A DNA stretch of 39,414 nt from an uncultured Pelosinus sp. (GTDB taxonomy: Bacteria > Bacillota > Negativicutes > UMGS1260), in NCBI GenBank assembly GCA_900550105.1, contig URQW01000021.1, positions 1 to 39,414 on the forward strand, given 5' to 3'. The translations under genes were made by a program, and so were the position numbers. Positions 1 through 6,512 of the stretch are shown here, one piece after another (positions within the stretch are counted from its first letter, which is position 1; each line of letters begins with the position of its first letter). The notes beneath the pieces were generated by a model. That model was given only the letters and a program-made list of their open reading frames with translations, was not told where the DNA came from and did no database searches.

Positions 1-383
1 ATTGTTCGTGCTACTTTTAGAATTCGATCATAACCGCGAGCACTCAGCTCTAGTTTTTGAAAAGCGCCTTTAAGTAATTTTTGCGCACTTACAGTTAAAC
101 AACAAGTTTTTAACACCTGTTTATGGCTCATTTGTCCATTGCAAAAAATACTCCATTGTGCCAATCTCTCTTGCGTCAGATTTCTTACCGCGATGACTCG
201 TTTACGGATCATTTCTGATGGTTCACCTTGCGATTTTAGGGATAAATCATCGTAAGAAACAGGTTCTACCCACAAATAAATATCAATACGATCAAGCAAG
301 GGCCCTGAGATTCTATGTTGATATCGTCGAACCTCTTGTTCAGAGCAGGTACAGCGATCACTGGGGAAAAAGCCGCAATTGCA
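1..383 (-). pseudogene. comM: 3' fragment of comM/yifB (Mg-chelatase-like AAA+ ATPase), interrupted by the prophage
   Basis: The minus strand reads in one frame through segments typical of the ComM/YifB C-terminal half: CNCGFFPSDRCTC, then SGPLLDRIDIYLWVEP, and LSARGYDRILKVARTI at the window edge. The last is a near-signature of the Mg_chelatase_C domain. ComM is a hexameric branch-migration helicase acting in natural transformation. Upstream of CNCG the expected AAMNP sequence is missing and phage-side sequence follows, so the gene is cut inside the conserved NPCxCGFF motif. The frame runs out of the window at base 1. The N-terminal half would lie beyond the other prophage end, which is not in the window. 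Identity is confident; the exact break is good to about 10 bases. Confidence 0.9.
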
Positions 384-2010
384 AGCGTGTGTTGCAAGTG
401 TTAGGAGATAGCGTGGTTTGATGGGGAGAAAACCGATAGAGAATTTTAATATCAATTTCAGTTTTTCCATTAATGTCGATATTTCTCACTTTTATTTTTT
501 CAACGATTGCTTTTACAATTTCACGCTTTTGCTGGAAAGACGGGTTGCCGTCTTTTATTTTATTTCTGAGGTATGCTAGGTAATCTTCTGCGGAGTTAGC
601 TCTCGCGACAGAAGAGTCATTGGCAGCCAGAAGAGATTCGATTTCATTTTTCTTTTTTAAAAGCAATTCTGATTCCATGTTGATTTTTGAAAACTGCGTT
701 TCAATATCAGCAGACGAGATGAGCTTTTTTCGGTAGAGATCCAGGATGGATTGCCGCTCTGCATCAACTTGCTGAATTGAGGAAGTGATCAGCTTCAATT
801 CTTCTTCGTAGTTTCTTGTTTCGACTTTGGTTTCTTCAATTTTTTGATTTATAGATTGGAGAACATCGCCGGGATTATTGATAAAGTTCAAGCAGTCTTC
901 CCATACCATGTTTTCAAGCCAGGTGCCGGGTATATTTTTTACTTTGCACCTTTCTTTTTCTTTGTTCTTATATACTTGTTTTCCTATGCAGCGATAAAAA
1001 GTTTTCTTCTCTTTTGTCTTATACTGCGTATAGGGCGCACCTGTGTAGTGATGACCGCATTCTTCGCATAAAATCAGGCCGCGGAGAAGATAGTTTCTAG
1101 TCTTTTCTTTAAAAAACTCTAACTTGTTTTCTTTGAGTAGGACTTGGGCAAGATCCCACTGTTCGACACTTACTATTGCGGGCACTTCACGTGGGATAAG
1201 TTCTCTTTGCTTTGAACTTCTTTTTCCGTAAATATGAATTCCTTTATATGTAGAATTTTTTATCATGCGGCCAATTTGATGCGGTATCCAAATGCCAGCT
1301 GTGTTTTCTTTTCTCTTACCTTTGGTGACTTTTCGGCCTGCCAACGCATAGCTTGGAGGAATCTTAAGTGCATTAAGATAGTCGCATATTTTTACGTGAG
1401 TTAGGCGATTTTTAGTATATAAGTCAAATATAAGCTTTACGACATCGGCCTCGGACAAATCAAGTCCAGGCATTTTTTCTGTGCTGATTTCTAAAAATCT
1501 TTGATCATTTACAAAGTAACCATAGGGAACAATTCCACCAATCCATTTTCCATCCCGTGCAGCACGGTTAGCTCCATGCCAAAGGCGCTCTAAGATAGTA
1601 CTACGTTCCAGGTCGGCAACGCCAGCGAGCATAGTTAGAAGGAAGCGACCGGCCGGATCACCAGTATCAAATGGCTCAGTCATTGATTTTACTTTGATTC
1701 CGTATTGTTCAAGTTCGTAAACGGCATTTAGAATTACCCGAGCGCTGCGACCTAATCGATCTAGTTTATAGATTAATAAGGTGTCGAATTTTTTCTCTTT
1801 GGCATCATTAAAAAGGCGAGCGCCCTCAGGACGTTCCTCAAGTGGCAATGTTCCGGTTATTCCATCGTCTCTATAAAATTCAAATTCGCTAATAGCGTGA
1901 AGATCGCAGTATTTATTGCCAAATTCTATCTGACTTTCTATTGTTCCGCGATCGGCTTGCTCATCGGTGCTGACACGAACATATATTGCGACACGCATAT
2001 TTATTTTCAT
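358..2010 (-). CDS. Large serine recombinase (phage integrase)
   Basis: 550 aa, a normal length for large serine integrases, which catalyse attP x attB recombination through a 5'-phosphoserine intermediate. An N-terminal resolvase domain has the catalytic serine in YVRVSTDEQ (S14), then YKLDRLGRS and the GRFLLTMLAGVADLER helix. A recombinase domain follows around residues 155-290. A zinc ribbon begins CEECGHHYTG, with further cysteines in FYRCIGK and ERCKVKN. A coiled coil spans about 390-470. GGTGA lies 5 nt before the ATG at 2010; ATG at 1998 is an alternative. The stop codon lies past the attachment junction, so the last 7-10 residues are read from host comM DNA. A LexA-like box lies upstream. 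Confidence 0.96.
   Translation of the reverse strand: MKINMRVAIYVRVSTDEQADRGTIESQIEFGNKYCDLHAISEFEFYRDDGITGTLPLEERPEGARLFNDAKEKKFDTLLIYKLDRLGRSARVILNAVYELEQYGIKVKSMTEPFDTGDPAGRFLLTMLAGVADLERSTILERLWHGANRAARDGKWIGGIVPYGYFVNDQRFLEISTEKMPGLDLSEADVVKLIFDLYTKNRLTHVKICDYLNALKIPPSYALAGRKVTKGKRKENTAGIWIPHQIGRMIKNSTYKGIHIYGKRSSKQRELIPREVPAIVSVEQWDLAQVLLKENKLEFFKEKTRNYLLRGLILCEECGHHYTGAPYTQYKTKEKKTFYRCIGKQVYKNKEKERCKVKNIPGTWLENMVWEDCLNFINNPGDVLQSINQKIEETKVETRNYEEELKLITSSIQQVDAERQSILDLYRKKLISSADIETQFSKINMESELLLKKKNEIESLLAANDSSVARANSAEDYLAYLRNKIKDGNPSFQQKREIVKAIVEKIKVRNIDINGKTEIDIKILYRFSPHQTTLSPNTCNTRLQLRLFPQ
370..390. other. Prophage-chromosome junction (attachment site), approximate
   Basis: ComM homology ends here: CNCGFF is still ComM-like, while the preceding residues (ATHA in the same frame) no longer match the AAMNP expected in the family. 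The phage recombinase gene runs into this point from the right. Large serine recombinases use a 2-bp crossover core, so no long direct repeat is expected. The other junction lies outside the window, so the core cannot be fixed here. Confidence 0.6.
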
Positions 2011-2067
2011 AAAGTCACCAGCCTGATTAAATATAAGTGATTTTCACAACGAAATTAATCTAAAATG

Positions 2068-2079
2068 GTACGTATGTTC
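2068..2079. promoter_or_regulatory. LexA-like (SOS) box upstream of the integrase, one mismatch
   Basis: On the minus strand the site reads CGAACATACGTACC, against the Firmicute LexA/DinR consensus CGAACATACGTTCG. The core GAAC-N4-GTTC has one mismatch (GTAC for GTTC). It lies 58-69 bases before the integrase start, upstream of a possible weak promoter (TTAATT-17-TATATT on the minus strand). A single mismatch in an 8-base core is common by chance, so weight comes only from its position and its similarity to the perfect site at 5611. Confidence 0.4.
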
Positions 2080-2100
2080 GGTTTTGAGGCGAAAAGGAAA

Positions 2101-2127
2101 GGCCGACTGAAAAAACTCTGTTCGGCC
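2101..2127 (-). terminator. Leftward terminator of the immA-headed gene cluster
   Basis: GGCCGA pairs with TCGGCC across a 15-nt loop. On the minus strand the hairpin is followed by TTTCCTTTTC. It sits just after the stop of the leftward gene ending at 2150 and before the integrase control region, separating the two leftward units. Confidence 0.6.
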
Positions 2128-2149
2128 ATTTCATATAATTATTAAATAT

Positions 2150-2578
2150 TTATTTAGATGGATTGTATGAGTGGGACAAGTCTACTTTTACCATCGGCTT
2201 ATCATCTTCTTGAGCTATTTCAGCAACTGTAATATTTGTTTCGTATCTGTGCGGAAGTTCCTTGGAATAAAATCTCTTAAAACCTGCGCCAATGATTTCT
2301 TCAATAATTTCTTTGTGAATTTCTTCGCAAGAACTATTTTTATGGATTATAAATACTGTTTGCCCAATTTGTTGGCTGTTATTTTGTCCCTGGAGGTATT
2401 TTTTGATAATTTCACGGATATGATTAGAGTGATCTTGTCCTGCATGGTGTTTTTCTTTAGCTTTTTCGGGAGTATAAAAAACATCATAACTAACGATATA
2501 ACTTTTCACATTTAGCCTATCTTTTTTAAATTCTTTACTTTCATAATCATTTTTGAGTAATATTCCATCAAGAAACAT
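2150..2578 (-). CDS. Hypothetical protein, possible Cas2/VapD-like ferredoxin fold
   Basis: 142 aa from the ATG at 2578, preceded by an excellent AGAGGAGAG site. A longer reading overlaps the upstream gene and lacks a ribosome binding site. No family is recognised with certainty. The layout resembles the standalone Cas2-like protein at 7406: a first strand SYIVSYDV, a helix, a second strand QTVFIIH followed by SSCEEIHKEI, then FKRFYSKE. The matching parts there are VYLITYDL and SVWIVD followed by NANQITEKL. It has no signal peptide. It is the last gene of the leftward cluster, followed by a terminator. The fold assignment is inference; a nuclease role is not supported by a visible catalytic motif. 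Confidence 0.6.
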   Translation of the reverse strand: MFLDGILLKNDYESKEFKKDRLNVKSYIVSYDVFYTPEKAKEKHHAGQDHSNHIREIIKKYLQGQNNSQQIGQTVFIIHKNSSCEEIHKEIIEEIIGAGFKRFYSKELPHRYETNITVAEIAQEDDKPMVKVDLSHSYNPSK

Positions 2579-2597
2579 AATATCTCTCCTCTTAGTT

Positions 2598-2945
2598 TTA
2601 TGGTCTACAAATTTTGCAGGGGCGATATCCGGCATCAATGGCACCATCGCGACTGTCAAAATACACTTTATGAGCATCAGACATTTTGCCAACATATCGG
2701 CACCAAGCGTAGTGGAAAATGCCTGAGTTGCTATTTCCTATATACTGATCGGCATCAAGAGATTGGATTTCAGTGGCTGTTGCAAACGAATTGGCAGCGC
2801 AGCTGTCCAGAGAGACGATCGATTGATTTACGCTCTGAGCTTGTACCATGTAGAGAGTGGGGGAGGCCATTGCAGCCAGGCTTAACATGAAAATGGCCAA
2901 AGCAAAGGTGAAAAATGGCCTTGAGATTGATTTGAACTTTGTCAT
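2598..2945 (-). CDS. Exported protein with Ada-type zinc-binding domain
   Basis: 115 aa from the ATG at 2945, with GGAGG 6 nt upstream; an in-frame TTG at 2963 has no binding site. Residues 1-37 form a signal peptide (basic start, hydrophobic AIFMLSLAAMASP stretch, cleavage near VQA/QS). The C-terminal 45 residues have the Ada metal-binding pattern: YIGNSNSGIFHYAWCRYV, then KVYFDSRDGAIDAGYRPC, ending CKICRP. This domain is found in the Ada repair protein and in many secreted nucleases. No nuclease domain is present here, so it may bind metal or DNA outside the cytoplasm. It lies in the leftward cluster between a membrane protein and the possible Cas2-like protein. Confidence 0.8.
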   Translation of the reverse strand: MTKFKSISRPFFTFALAIFMLSLAAMASPTLYMVQAQSVNQSIVSLDSCAANSFATATEIQSLDADQYIGNSNSGIFHYAWCRYVGKMSDAHKVYFDSRDGAIDAGYRPCKICRP

Positions 2946-2993
2946 GATAATCCTCCGTTTCAAGTTATTTTGGATTTTGTGTCTTTGAATTGC

Positions 2994-3443
2994 TTAACTA
3001 TTAAGTGTTTGTGATGTGTTTTTTCCATTAGAATCGCTTAAGAACGGCGCAACGATTAAAAAGATTGCACCAATAATTACTAAAGCGAATCCCCATTCAA
3101 TTTGGACAGAGTTAATCATGGTTTCAGCAATTCCTTTAAATGGATTGCCTCTTAATTGCTGGCTCATTTGATTCTGTATTTCTTTAACCTTATTTTGAAA
3201 GTTGAAGAATGTAAAAGCGACCATTCCAAATGATATCAGTCCAGTTGCAATCAATGGATTGTAGTATCTTACAAATACTAAAATTAATGATATGATACCT
3301 AGCCCTAATACAATAACGCCATCTCCTTGACCATTTTGAAAGTAGGTTACTTCGCCAACAATTGGAATTTTCACTATAGGAGAAAATGTTCCAACTATCA
3401 ACATGATTGAACCAAGTAACCCGACTATTTGCTTTATTGGCAT
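2994..3443 (-). CDS. Small integral membrane protein
   Basis: 149 aa with about four membrane helices: residues 4-22 (VGLLGSIMLIVGTF), 42-60 (GVIVLGLGIISLILVF), 62-82 (PLIATGLISFGMVAFTFF) and 117-137 (FALVIIGAIFLIVAPF). A polar stretch with KEIQNQMSQQ separates the third and fourth helices. The ATG at 3443 has only a weak GGAATG upstream, so it may be translated by coupling to the preceding gene. The family is not recognised. It could be a superinfection-exclusion or envelope-modifying protein, but nothing in the sequence proves this. Confidence 0.65.
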   Translation of the reverse strand: MPIKQIVGLLGSIMLIVGTFSPIVKIPIVGEVTYFQNGQGDGVIVLGLGIISLILVFVRYYNPLIATGLISFGMVAFTFFNFQNKVKEIQNQMSQQLRGNPFKGIAETMINSVQIEWGFALVIIGAIFLIVAPFLSDSNGKNTSQTLNS

Positions 3444-3468
3444 AATTGATCATTCCTTTCATTGTTTT

Positions 3469-3990
3469 TTATATTCCTTTGTTATATTCATCGCGGAGAT
3501 CGCAAGTTAAAAGGTAATTCCATTCTTTTAATATTTCAGAAGGGACTTCGATTTTTAGTGAAGGGGCATCTGCTAGATCAATAGCAATGAAAATTTTCGA
3601 AGCGGATAAAATTTGTTTTACTTGTTCGGCATCAATGCCAAAAGTATCAGAAGTATATGAAAGTGATCGGAAATCTTTTAACATAAGAAGTTTATCCGCA
3701 TCGTTGGTACTCAATATTAAATATGGTCTTTTATTTGGGGCAAAAGCCATTGGAAATTTATAATGATGAGCTAAGCTGATTTGTAAAGAATTATCAGTAT
3801 AGCTATTCGTAGAGTAACTAGAGCGTGTTAGAGTTAACCATATTGTCTTTTTTTCATCTGCAAGAGAATAAGCGTATTGAGATGAAATGGATATGTAATT
3901 TGTATTTGTAATTGTTTTATCAATTTCTGCAAAAGCAGATACTTGTAGTAAAAATAGAAAGCAAAATGTTAAGAATAAGATTTTTTTCAT
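3469..3990 (-). CDS. Exported protein of unknown function
   Basis: 173 aa from the ATG at 3990, with AAGGAGA 7 nt upstream; this start places a classical signal peptide at the N-terminus (MKKILFLTFCFLFLLQVSAFA, cleaved before EIDK). The mature part (~150 aa) is mixed alpha/beta with many Ser/Thr/Tyr, for example LTLTRSSYSTNSY. It has no cysteine pairs, catalytic motif or membrane anchor that I recognise. It follows the TPR protein by 47 bases on the same strand, so both are probably on one message and act in the same extracytoplasmic compartment. Confidence 0.65.
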   Translation of the reverse strand: MKKILFLTFCFLFLLQVSAFAEIDKTITNTNYISISSQYAYSLADEKKTIWLTLTRSSYSTNSYTDNSLQISLAHHYKFPMAFAPNKRPYLILSTNDADKLLMLKDFRSLSYTSDTFGIDAEQVKQILSASKIFIAIDLADAPSLKIEVPSEILKEWNYLLTCDLRDEYNKGI

Positions 3991-4037
3991 TTTTTCATCT
4001 CCTTGTTTTATCATAATCAGTAACCTTTATAGAGCTA

Positions 4038-5144
4038 CTAAATTGCTGAGTCGAGCGCAACAAGACGTTCCTTGGCCTTACTCACCATTTTTTCATCTCG
4101 GTAGAATGTATTAATATATTCGCGATAACTAGTAATAGCCAAATCGCGAAGTCCTAGTTTCTCATATATTAGCCCTTGTAAATAATACATGTGTGGAGTT
4201 TTTTCTATTTCGCTATACTTTTTACAATCTTCGAGTGCTGCTTGATATTGGCCAATCTCATAATATGCTGAAGCTCTCCAGGTATAGGCATAAATATTGT
4301 TCGGGTTTTCTTTTAATAGTGTAGTTAAATCTCTTATACCTTCAGAATATTGTTTGTTACGAACATAGGCAATGCCTCGTTCGATGAGCCTTGCGCGTAC
4401 AACAAATAGATCAGGATTTATCTCAAAGGCTTTATTAAAATCATTTATAGCCTCTGGAGCTTTTCCAGAATAGAAATAAATTAATCCTCGGCTAGCATAA
4501 GCTTCAGCATATTCTGGATTTAATTTGATTGCCTCACTATAAGAGGCAATAACTTGGTCCCGATAGGATGGATAATCAGAATATTTCTCAGCTTCTAAAA
4601 ATATTTTTGTAGCGGCAAAACGGTTTTCATTTTGCCGTATTTTCAATTCAATTGATTTTGAGTCTTGTGTTTTCTGTGAGTCTAACTGCTTTTTTAGTAA
4701 AACGATTTCTTGCATTGACTTCTCATAATCATTTTGAACTTTTGCAAGAAGTTCTGCGGTCGCTTTGTCTTGGAGTTTATTATGCATAGATTCTATATTG
4801 TCGGTGTTAACCATACATTTTGCTTTAACATAAAAGCTGATCCCATTATTAATTATGTTTCGTTGTTTTTGGAGGACTGTTGTTTCTATAATTCCGGAAG
4901 CAATTGAATTGACTTCATCTTGTGTCAAAACCCAGTTTTTAGTTTGCGAGTAACTTTCAATATAGGTTCCAGCTTGTTCTATTGCATTTCTCTTTGCAAG
5001 AAATAATGCTCGTTCTTCAGCGATGAGTGGAGTTTCTCCATCGCCCATAATATAAGTGCCCTCGGTGATTATCTCCTTTGCTTCAGCGAAACAGGGAAGT
5101 GTTACACTAAATAAAAGCAAGACAAGAATTATTATTTTTTTCAT
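4038..5144 (-). CDS. Exported LPP20-like/TPR-repeat protein
   Basis: About 369 aa from the ATG at 5144, chosen because GGGGAG lies 8 nt upstream; an ATG at 5150 is only 2 nt from that site. A signal peptide (KKIIILVLLLFSVTLPCFA) precedes a domain with RALFLAKRNAIEQAG, reminiscent of LPP20/FlgO-type envelope proteins, then a coiled coil (~130-175). At least four TPR-like units follow, such as AEAYASRGLIYFYSGKAPEA and NIYAYTWRASAYYEIGQYQA. TPRs mediate protein contacts. The cysteine in LPCF does not form a good lipobox. It starts 20 bases after immA ends, so it is likely co-transcribed with it. Confidence 0.75.
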   Translation of the reverse strand: MKKIIILVLLLFSVTLPCFAEAKEIITEGTYIMGDGETPLIAEERALFLAKRNAIEQAGTYIESYSQTKNWVLTQDEVNSIASGIIETTVLQKQRNIINNGISFYVKAKCMVNTDNIESMHNKLQDKATAELLAKVQNDYEKSMQEIVLLKKQLDSQKTQDSKSIELKIRQNENRFAATKIFLEAEKYSDYPSYRDQVIASYSEAIKLNPEYAEAYASRGLIYFYSGKAPEAINDFNKAFEINPDLFVVRARLIERGIAYVRNKQYSEGIRDLTTLLKENPNNIYAYTWRASAYYEIGQYQAALEDCKKYSEIEKTPHMYYLQGLIYEKLGLRDLAITSYREYINTFYRDEKMVSKAKERLVALDSAI

Positions 5145-5163
5145 TATCATTACTCCCCATATA

Positions 5164-5586
5164 TCAAAATTCTTTCGCATATTTTGCTAATTCGGCAATT
5201 CCTTCTTCTCGAATATATCTATCAATATCGCCGTCATAATGATATTGACAAAATCCTTCATCAAAAAGTAAGTGCCAAGCAAATTCATTTGCTTCGCGCT
5301 CAAATTGGCCAGGAGCAAACAAAGTATGTTCTAGCATGAAATAGTACCCCCAGCCTTTATGCAACAGAATATGGCCTAATTCATGGGCGCAAGTTTGTTT
5401 TTGCTGATGGGCGGGAAGGTTGCTATTTATAATTATGAATTTTCGCCTTAAAATCCGGTCGCAAAATCCGTGAATACGACGTAATGGCTCTCGAATAATC
5501 TCTATCCTTAGATTCGAGGCAATTTCATACGGATCACGAGTTCGATGCTTTCTCGCTAAATTATTAGCACGTTGTTTGATACGCAT
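5164..5586 (-). CDS. ImmA/IrrE-family metallopeptidase (probable anti-repressor protease)
   Basis: 140 aa, typical for ImmA. It carries the zinc-protease motif HELGH (H68, E69, H72) in CAHELGHILLHKG, with a downstream FEREANEFAWHLL that supplies the usual third acidic ligand region. In ICEBs1 and related phages, ImmA cleaves the XRE repressor ImmR to start induction. AGGGAGGG precedes the ATG at 5586. Unlike the usual immR-immA operon, a bidirectional terminator (5641-5672) separates it from the repressor gene, and a perfect LexA-type box (5611-5624) sits in its own promoter region. This implies direct SOS control. The cleavage target is inferred from context. Confidence 0.88.
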   Translation of the reverse strand: MRIKQRANNLARKHRTRDPYEIASNLRIEIIREPLRRIHGFCDRILRRKFIIINSNLPAHQQKQTCAHELGHILLHKGWGYYFMLEHTLFAPGQFEREANEFAWHLLFDEGFCQYHYDGDIDRYIREEGIAELAKYAKEF

Positions 5587-5610
5587 TGGGCCCTCCCTGG
5601 AATGAGTATC

Positions 5611-5624
5611 AGAACGTATGTTCT
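5611..5624. promoter_or_regulatory. LexA (SOS) box in the immA promoter region
   Basis: AGAACGTATGTTCT has the perfect Firmicute LexA/DinR core GAAC-N4-GTTC, with the symmetry extended one base on each side. It lies 25 bases before the immA start. Candidate promoter elements on the minus strand overlap it (TTGTTT-17-TACGTT, or GATACT just downstream). A fixed 8-base core is expected about 0.6 times in 39 kb, so the site gains weight from lying in a 120-base promoter gap beside an induction protease. Confidence 0.7.
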
Positions 5625-5640
5625 GGAAAACGCTTAAACA

Positions 5641-5672
5641 AAAACACGACAGTTTACTTCGTCGTGTTTTTT
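5641..5672. terminator. Bidirectional terminator between repressor and immA
   Basis: AAAACACGAC pairs perfectly with GTCGTGTTTT across a 10-nt loop. T-runs follow on both strands (TTTTTTATTTT rightward, TTTTTG leftward). It lies after the stop of the leftward repressor gene (5709) and before the immA promoter region, so it should end repressor transcripts before immA. Confidence 0.85.
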
Positions 5673-5708
5673 ATTTTGTAACTTCCAATGATAAAGAAGG
5701 CCATAAGA

Positions 5709-6104
5709 TTATTCACCCTTAGGTGTAGGTTTTCTCTTATTAAGTTCTTTAGCACGTTTATACAAGCGATATTGAATGAGGTTATATATTTCTTCTTTGT
5801 CTTCTTCGTCGAGTGGGGTGCCGGAGAAGAGAAGTTCGTGTTCCGCAAGGATCTTTTGTAAGTCTTTAGGTTTTTTTTGTTCACCTTGAATATGACTATT
5901 TTCCTGTTTATTTTCTATTAGATCACTTGCGGGAATTTGTAAAGCATCAGAAATAAGAACAATGTCTTCATGGCTTATTGTTGGAGTATAGGCTCTTTCC
6001 CAATTTGATATAACTTGTGAAGATTTATTAATTAAATTGCCAAGATCTTTTTGAGTTAGTCCTTTATTTTTTCGTGCATCTCTTATGCGTTGGCCAATAT
6101 CCAC
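5709..6104 (-). CDS. XRE-family repressor (ImmR-like)
   Basis: 131 aa from the GTG at 6104, chosen because GAGGTG lies 6 nt upstream; the GTG at 6113 would overlap that site. Residues 1-60 form a classical HTH_XRE domain (IGQRIRDARKNKGLTQKDLG, then SSQVISNWER). The C-terminal part is polar and acidic (LDEEDKEEIYNLIQYRLYKR), as in ImmR/Rok-type repressors. It is divergent from a second XRE gene across a region with several operators, so it is the probable lysogeny repressor acting on TAACGRA-type sites. The neighbouring metallopeptidase is its probable inactivator. Confidence 0.87.
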   Translation of the reverse strand: MDIGQRIRDARKNKGLTQKDLGNLINKSSQVISNWERAYTPTISHEDIVLISDALQIPASDLIENKQENSHIQGEQKKPKDLQKILAEHELLFSGTPLDEEDKEEIYNLIQYRLYKRAKELNKRKPTPKGE

Positions 6105-6137
6105 ATTAAACACCTCTATATAGATATTATCAAATAA

Positions 6138-6152
6138 TAACGAAATACGATA
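6138..6152. promoter_or_regulatory. Weaker operator near the repressor start
   Basis: TAACGAAATACGATA has a perfect left half (TAACGAA) and a right half with two mismatches to TTCGTTA. It lies 34-48 bases before the repressor start, suiting autoregulation. A further half-site (TAACGG) starts at about 6159. No clear -35/-10 pair for the leftward promoter was found. Confidence 0.5.
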
Positions 6153-6181
6153 TAAAACTAACGGTAAATGAGAAAAAACTA

Positions 6182-6210
6182 TTGACTATAACGGAATTCG
6201 TTATTATAAT
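6182..6210 (+). promoter_or_regulatory. Strong sigma-A-type promoter (early rightward promoter)
   Basis: TTGACT (6182-6187), an exact 17-base spacer, and TATAAT (6205-6210). Only one base differs from the consensus hexamers. An operator palindrome (6189-6203) fills the spacer. The promoter reads into the Cro-like XRE gene that starts at 6251. Confidence 0.85.
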
Positions 6211-6231
6211 GAATTATAACGAATTCCGTTA
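6189..6231. promoter_or_regulatory. Two main operators of the immunity switch
   Basis: TAACGGAATTCGTTA (6189-6203) and TAACGAATTCCGTTA (6217-6231) are mirror-image variants of TAACGRA-N-TYCGTTA: seven-base arms around one central base. Their centres are 28 bases apart. The first lies between the -35 and -10 elements of the rightward promoter; the second covers the expected transcription start. Binding at either should block transcription. Confidence 0.85.
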
Positions 6232-6250
6232 TTTTATTGGAGGTGAGTCA

Positions 6251-6511
6251 ATGGCAGTTCATGATAATGTTGAACGTATAAGGGAGGCTAGAGGAGTAAC
6301 AAAAACTTATATTGCATCAAAAATTGGCCTATCATTACAGGGTTATAGGCACAAAGCCTCCGGTAATTGCAAGATGGATGTGGAAGAACTAAAAATATTA
6401 GCATTTGCTTTATGTGTAGATGTATCAATTTTTTTTGATGATGAACTAACGGATTCCGTTATAAAGAAAATTTCCAACATTGGAAATCGGCAAGTAGGGA
6501 AAACCGGTTAG
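6251..6511 (+). CDS. XRE-family regulator (Cro-like)
   Basis: 86 aa from the ATG at 6251, with GGAGGTGAG upstream; a longer in-frame TTG start at 6182 lies inside the promoter itself. HTH_XRE pattern: NVERIREARGVTKTYIASKI, then SLQGYRHKASGNCKMDVEEL. It is short, with little beyond the DNA-binding domain, like Cro proteins. It is transcribed from the operator-controlled promoter directly upstream and carries a further perfect operator-like palindrome in its own 3' end (6447-6461). Its likely role is to counter the repressor when the phage enters the lytic state. Confidence 0.82.
   Translation: MAVHDNVERIREARGVTKTYIASKIGLSLQGYRHKASGNCKMDVEELKILAFALCVDVSIFFDDELTDSVIKKISNIGNRQVGKTG
6447..6461. 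promoter_or_regulatory. Operator-like palindrome inside the Cro-like gene
   Basis: TAACGGATTCCGTTA is a perfect 7+1+7 palindrome of the same class as the sites at 6189 and 6217. It encodes in-frame residues LTDSVI near the end of the gene. A perfect 14-base match to the switch consensus 216 bases downstream of the promoter is unlikely to be chance. It may support DNA looping or a transcriptional roadblock. Confidence 0.7.
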
Positions 6512-6512
6512 A

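Noticed and set aside
218..421. Rightward open frame opposite comM and the integrase end
   Set aside because: It is the complement of the clearly ComM-like minus-strand frame and has no family match or ribosome binding site.
6182..6250. Extended N-terminus of the Cro-like protein from a TTG at 6182
   Set aside because: That TTG is the promoter -35 itself, and a clear GGAGGTGAG precedes the ATG at 6251.
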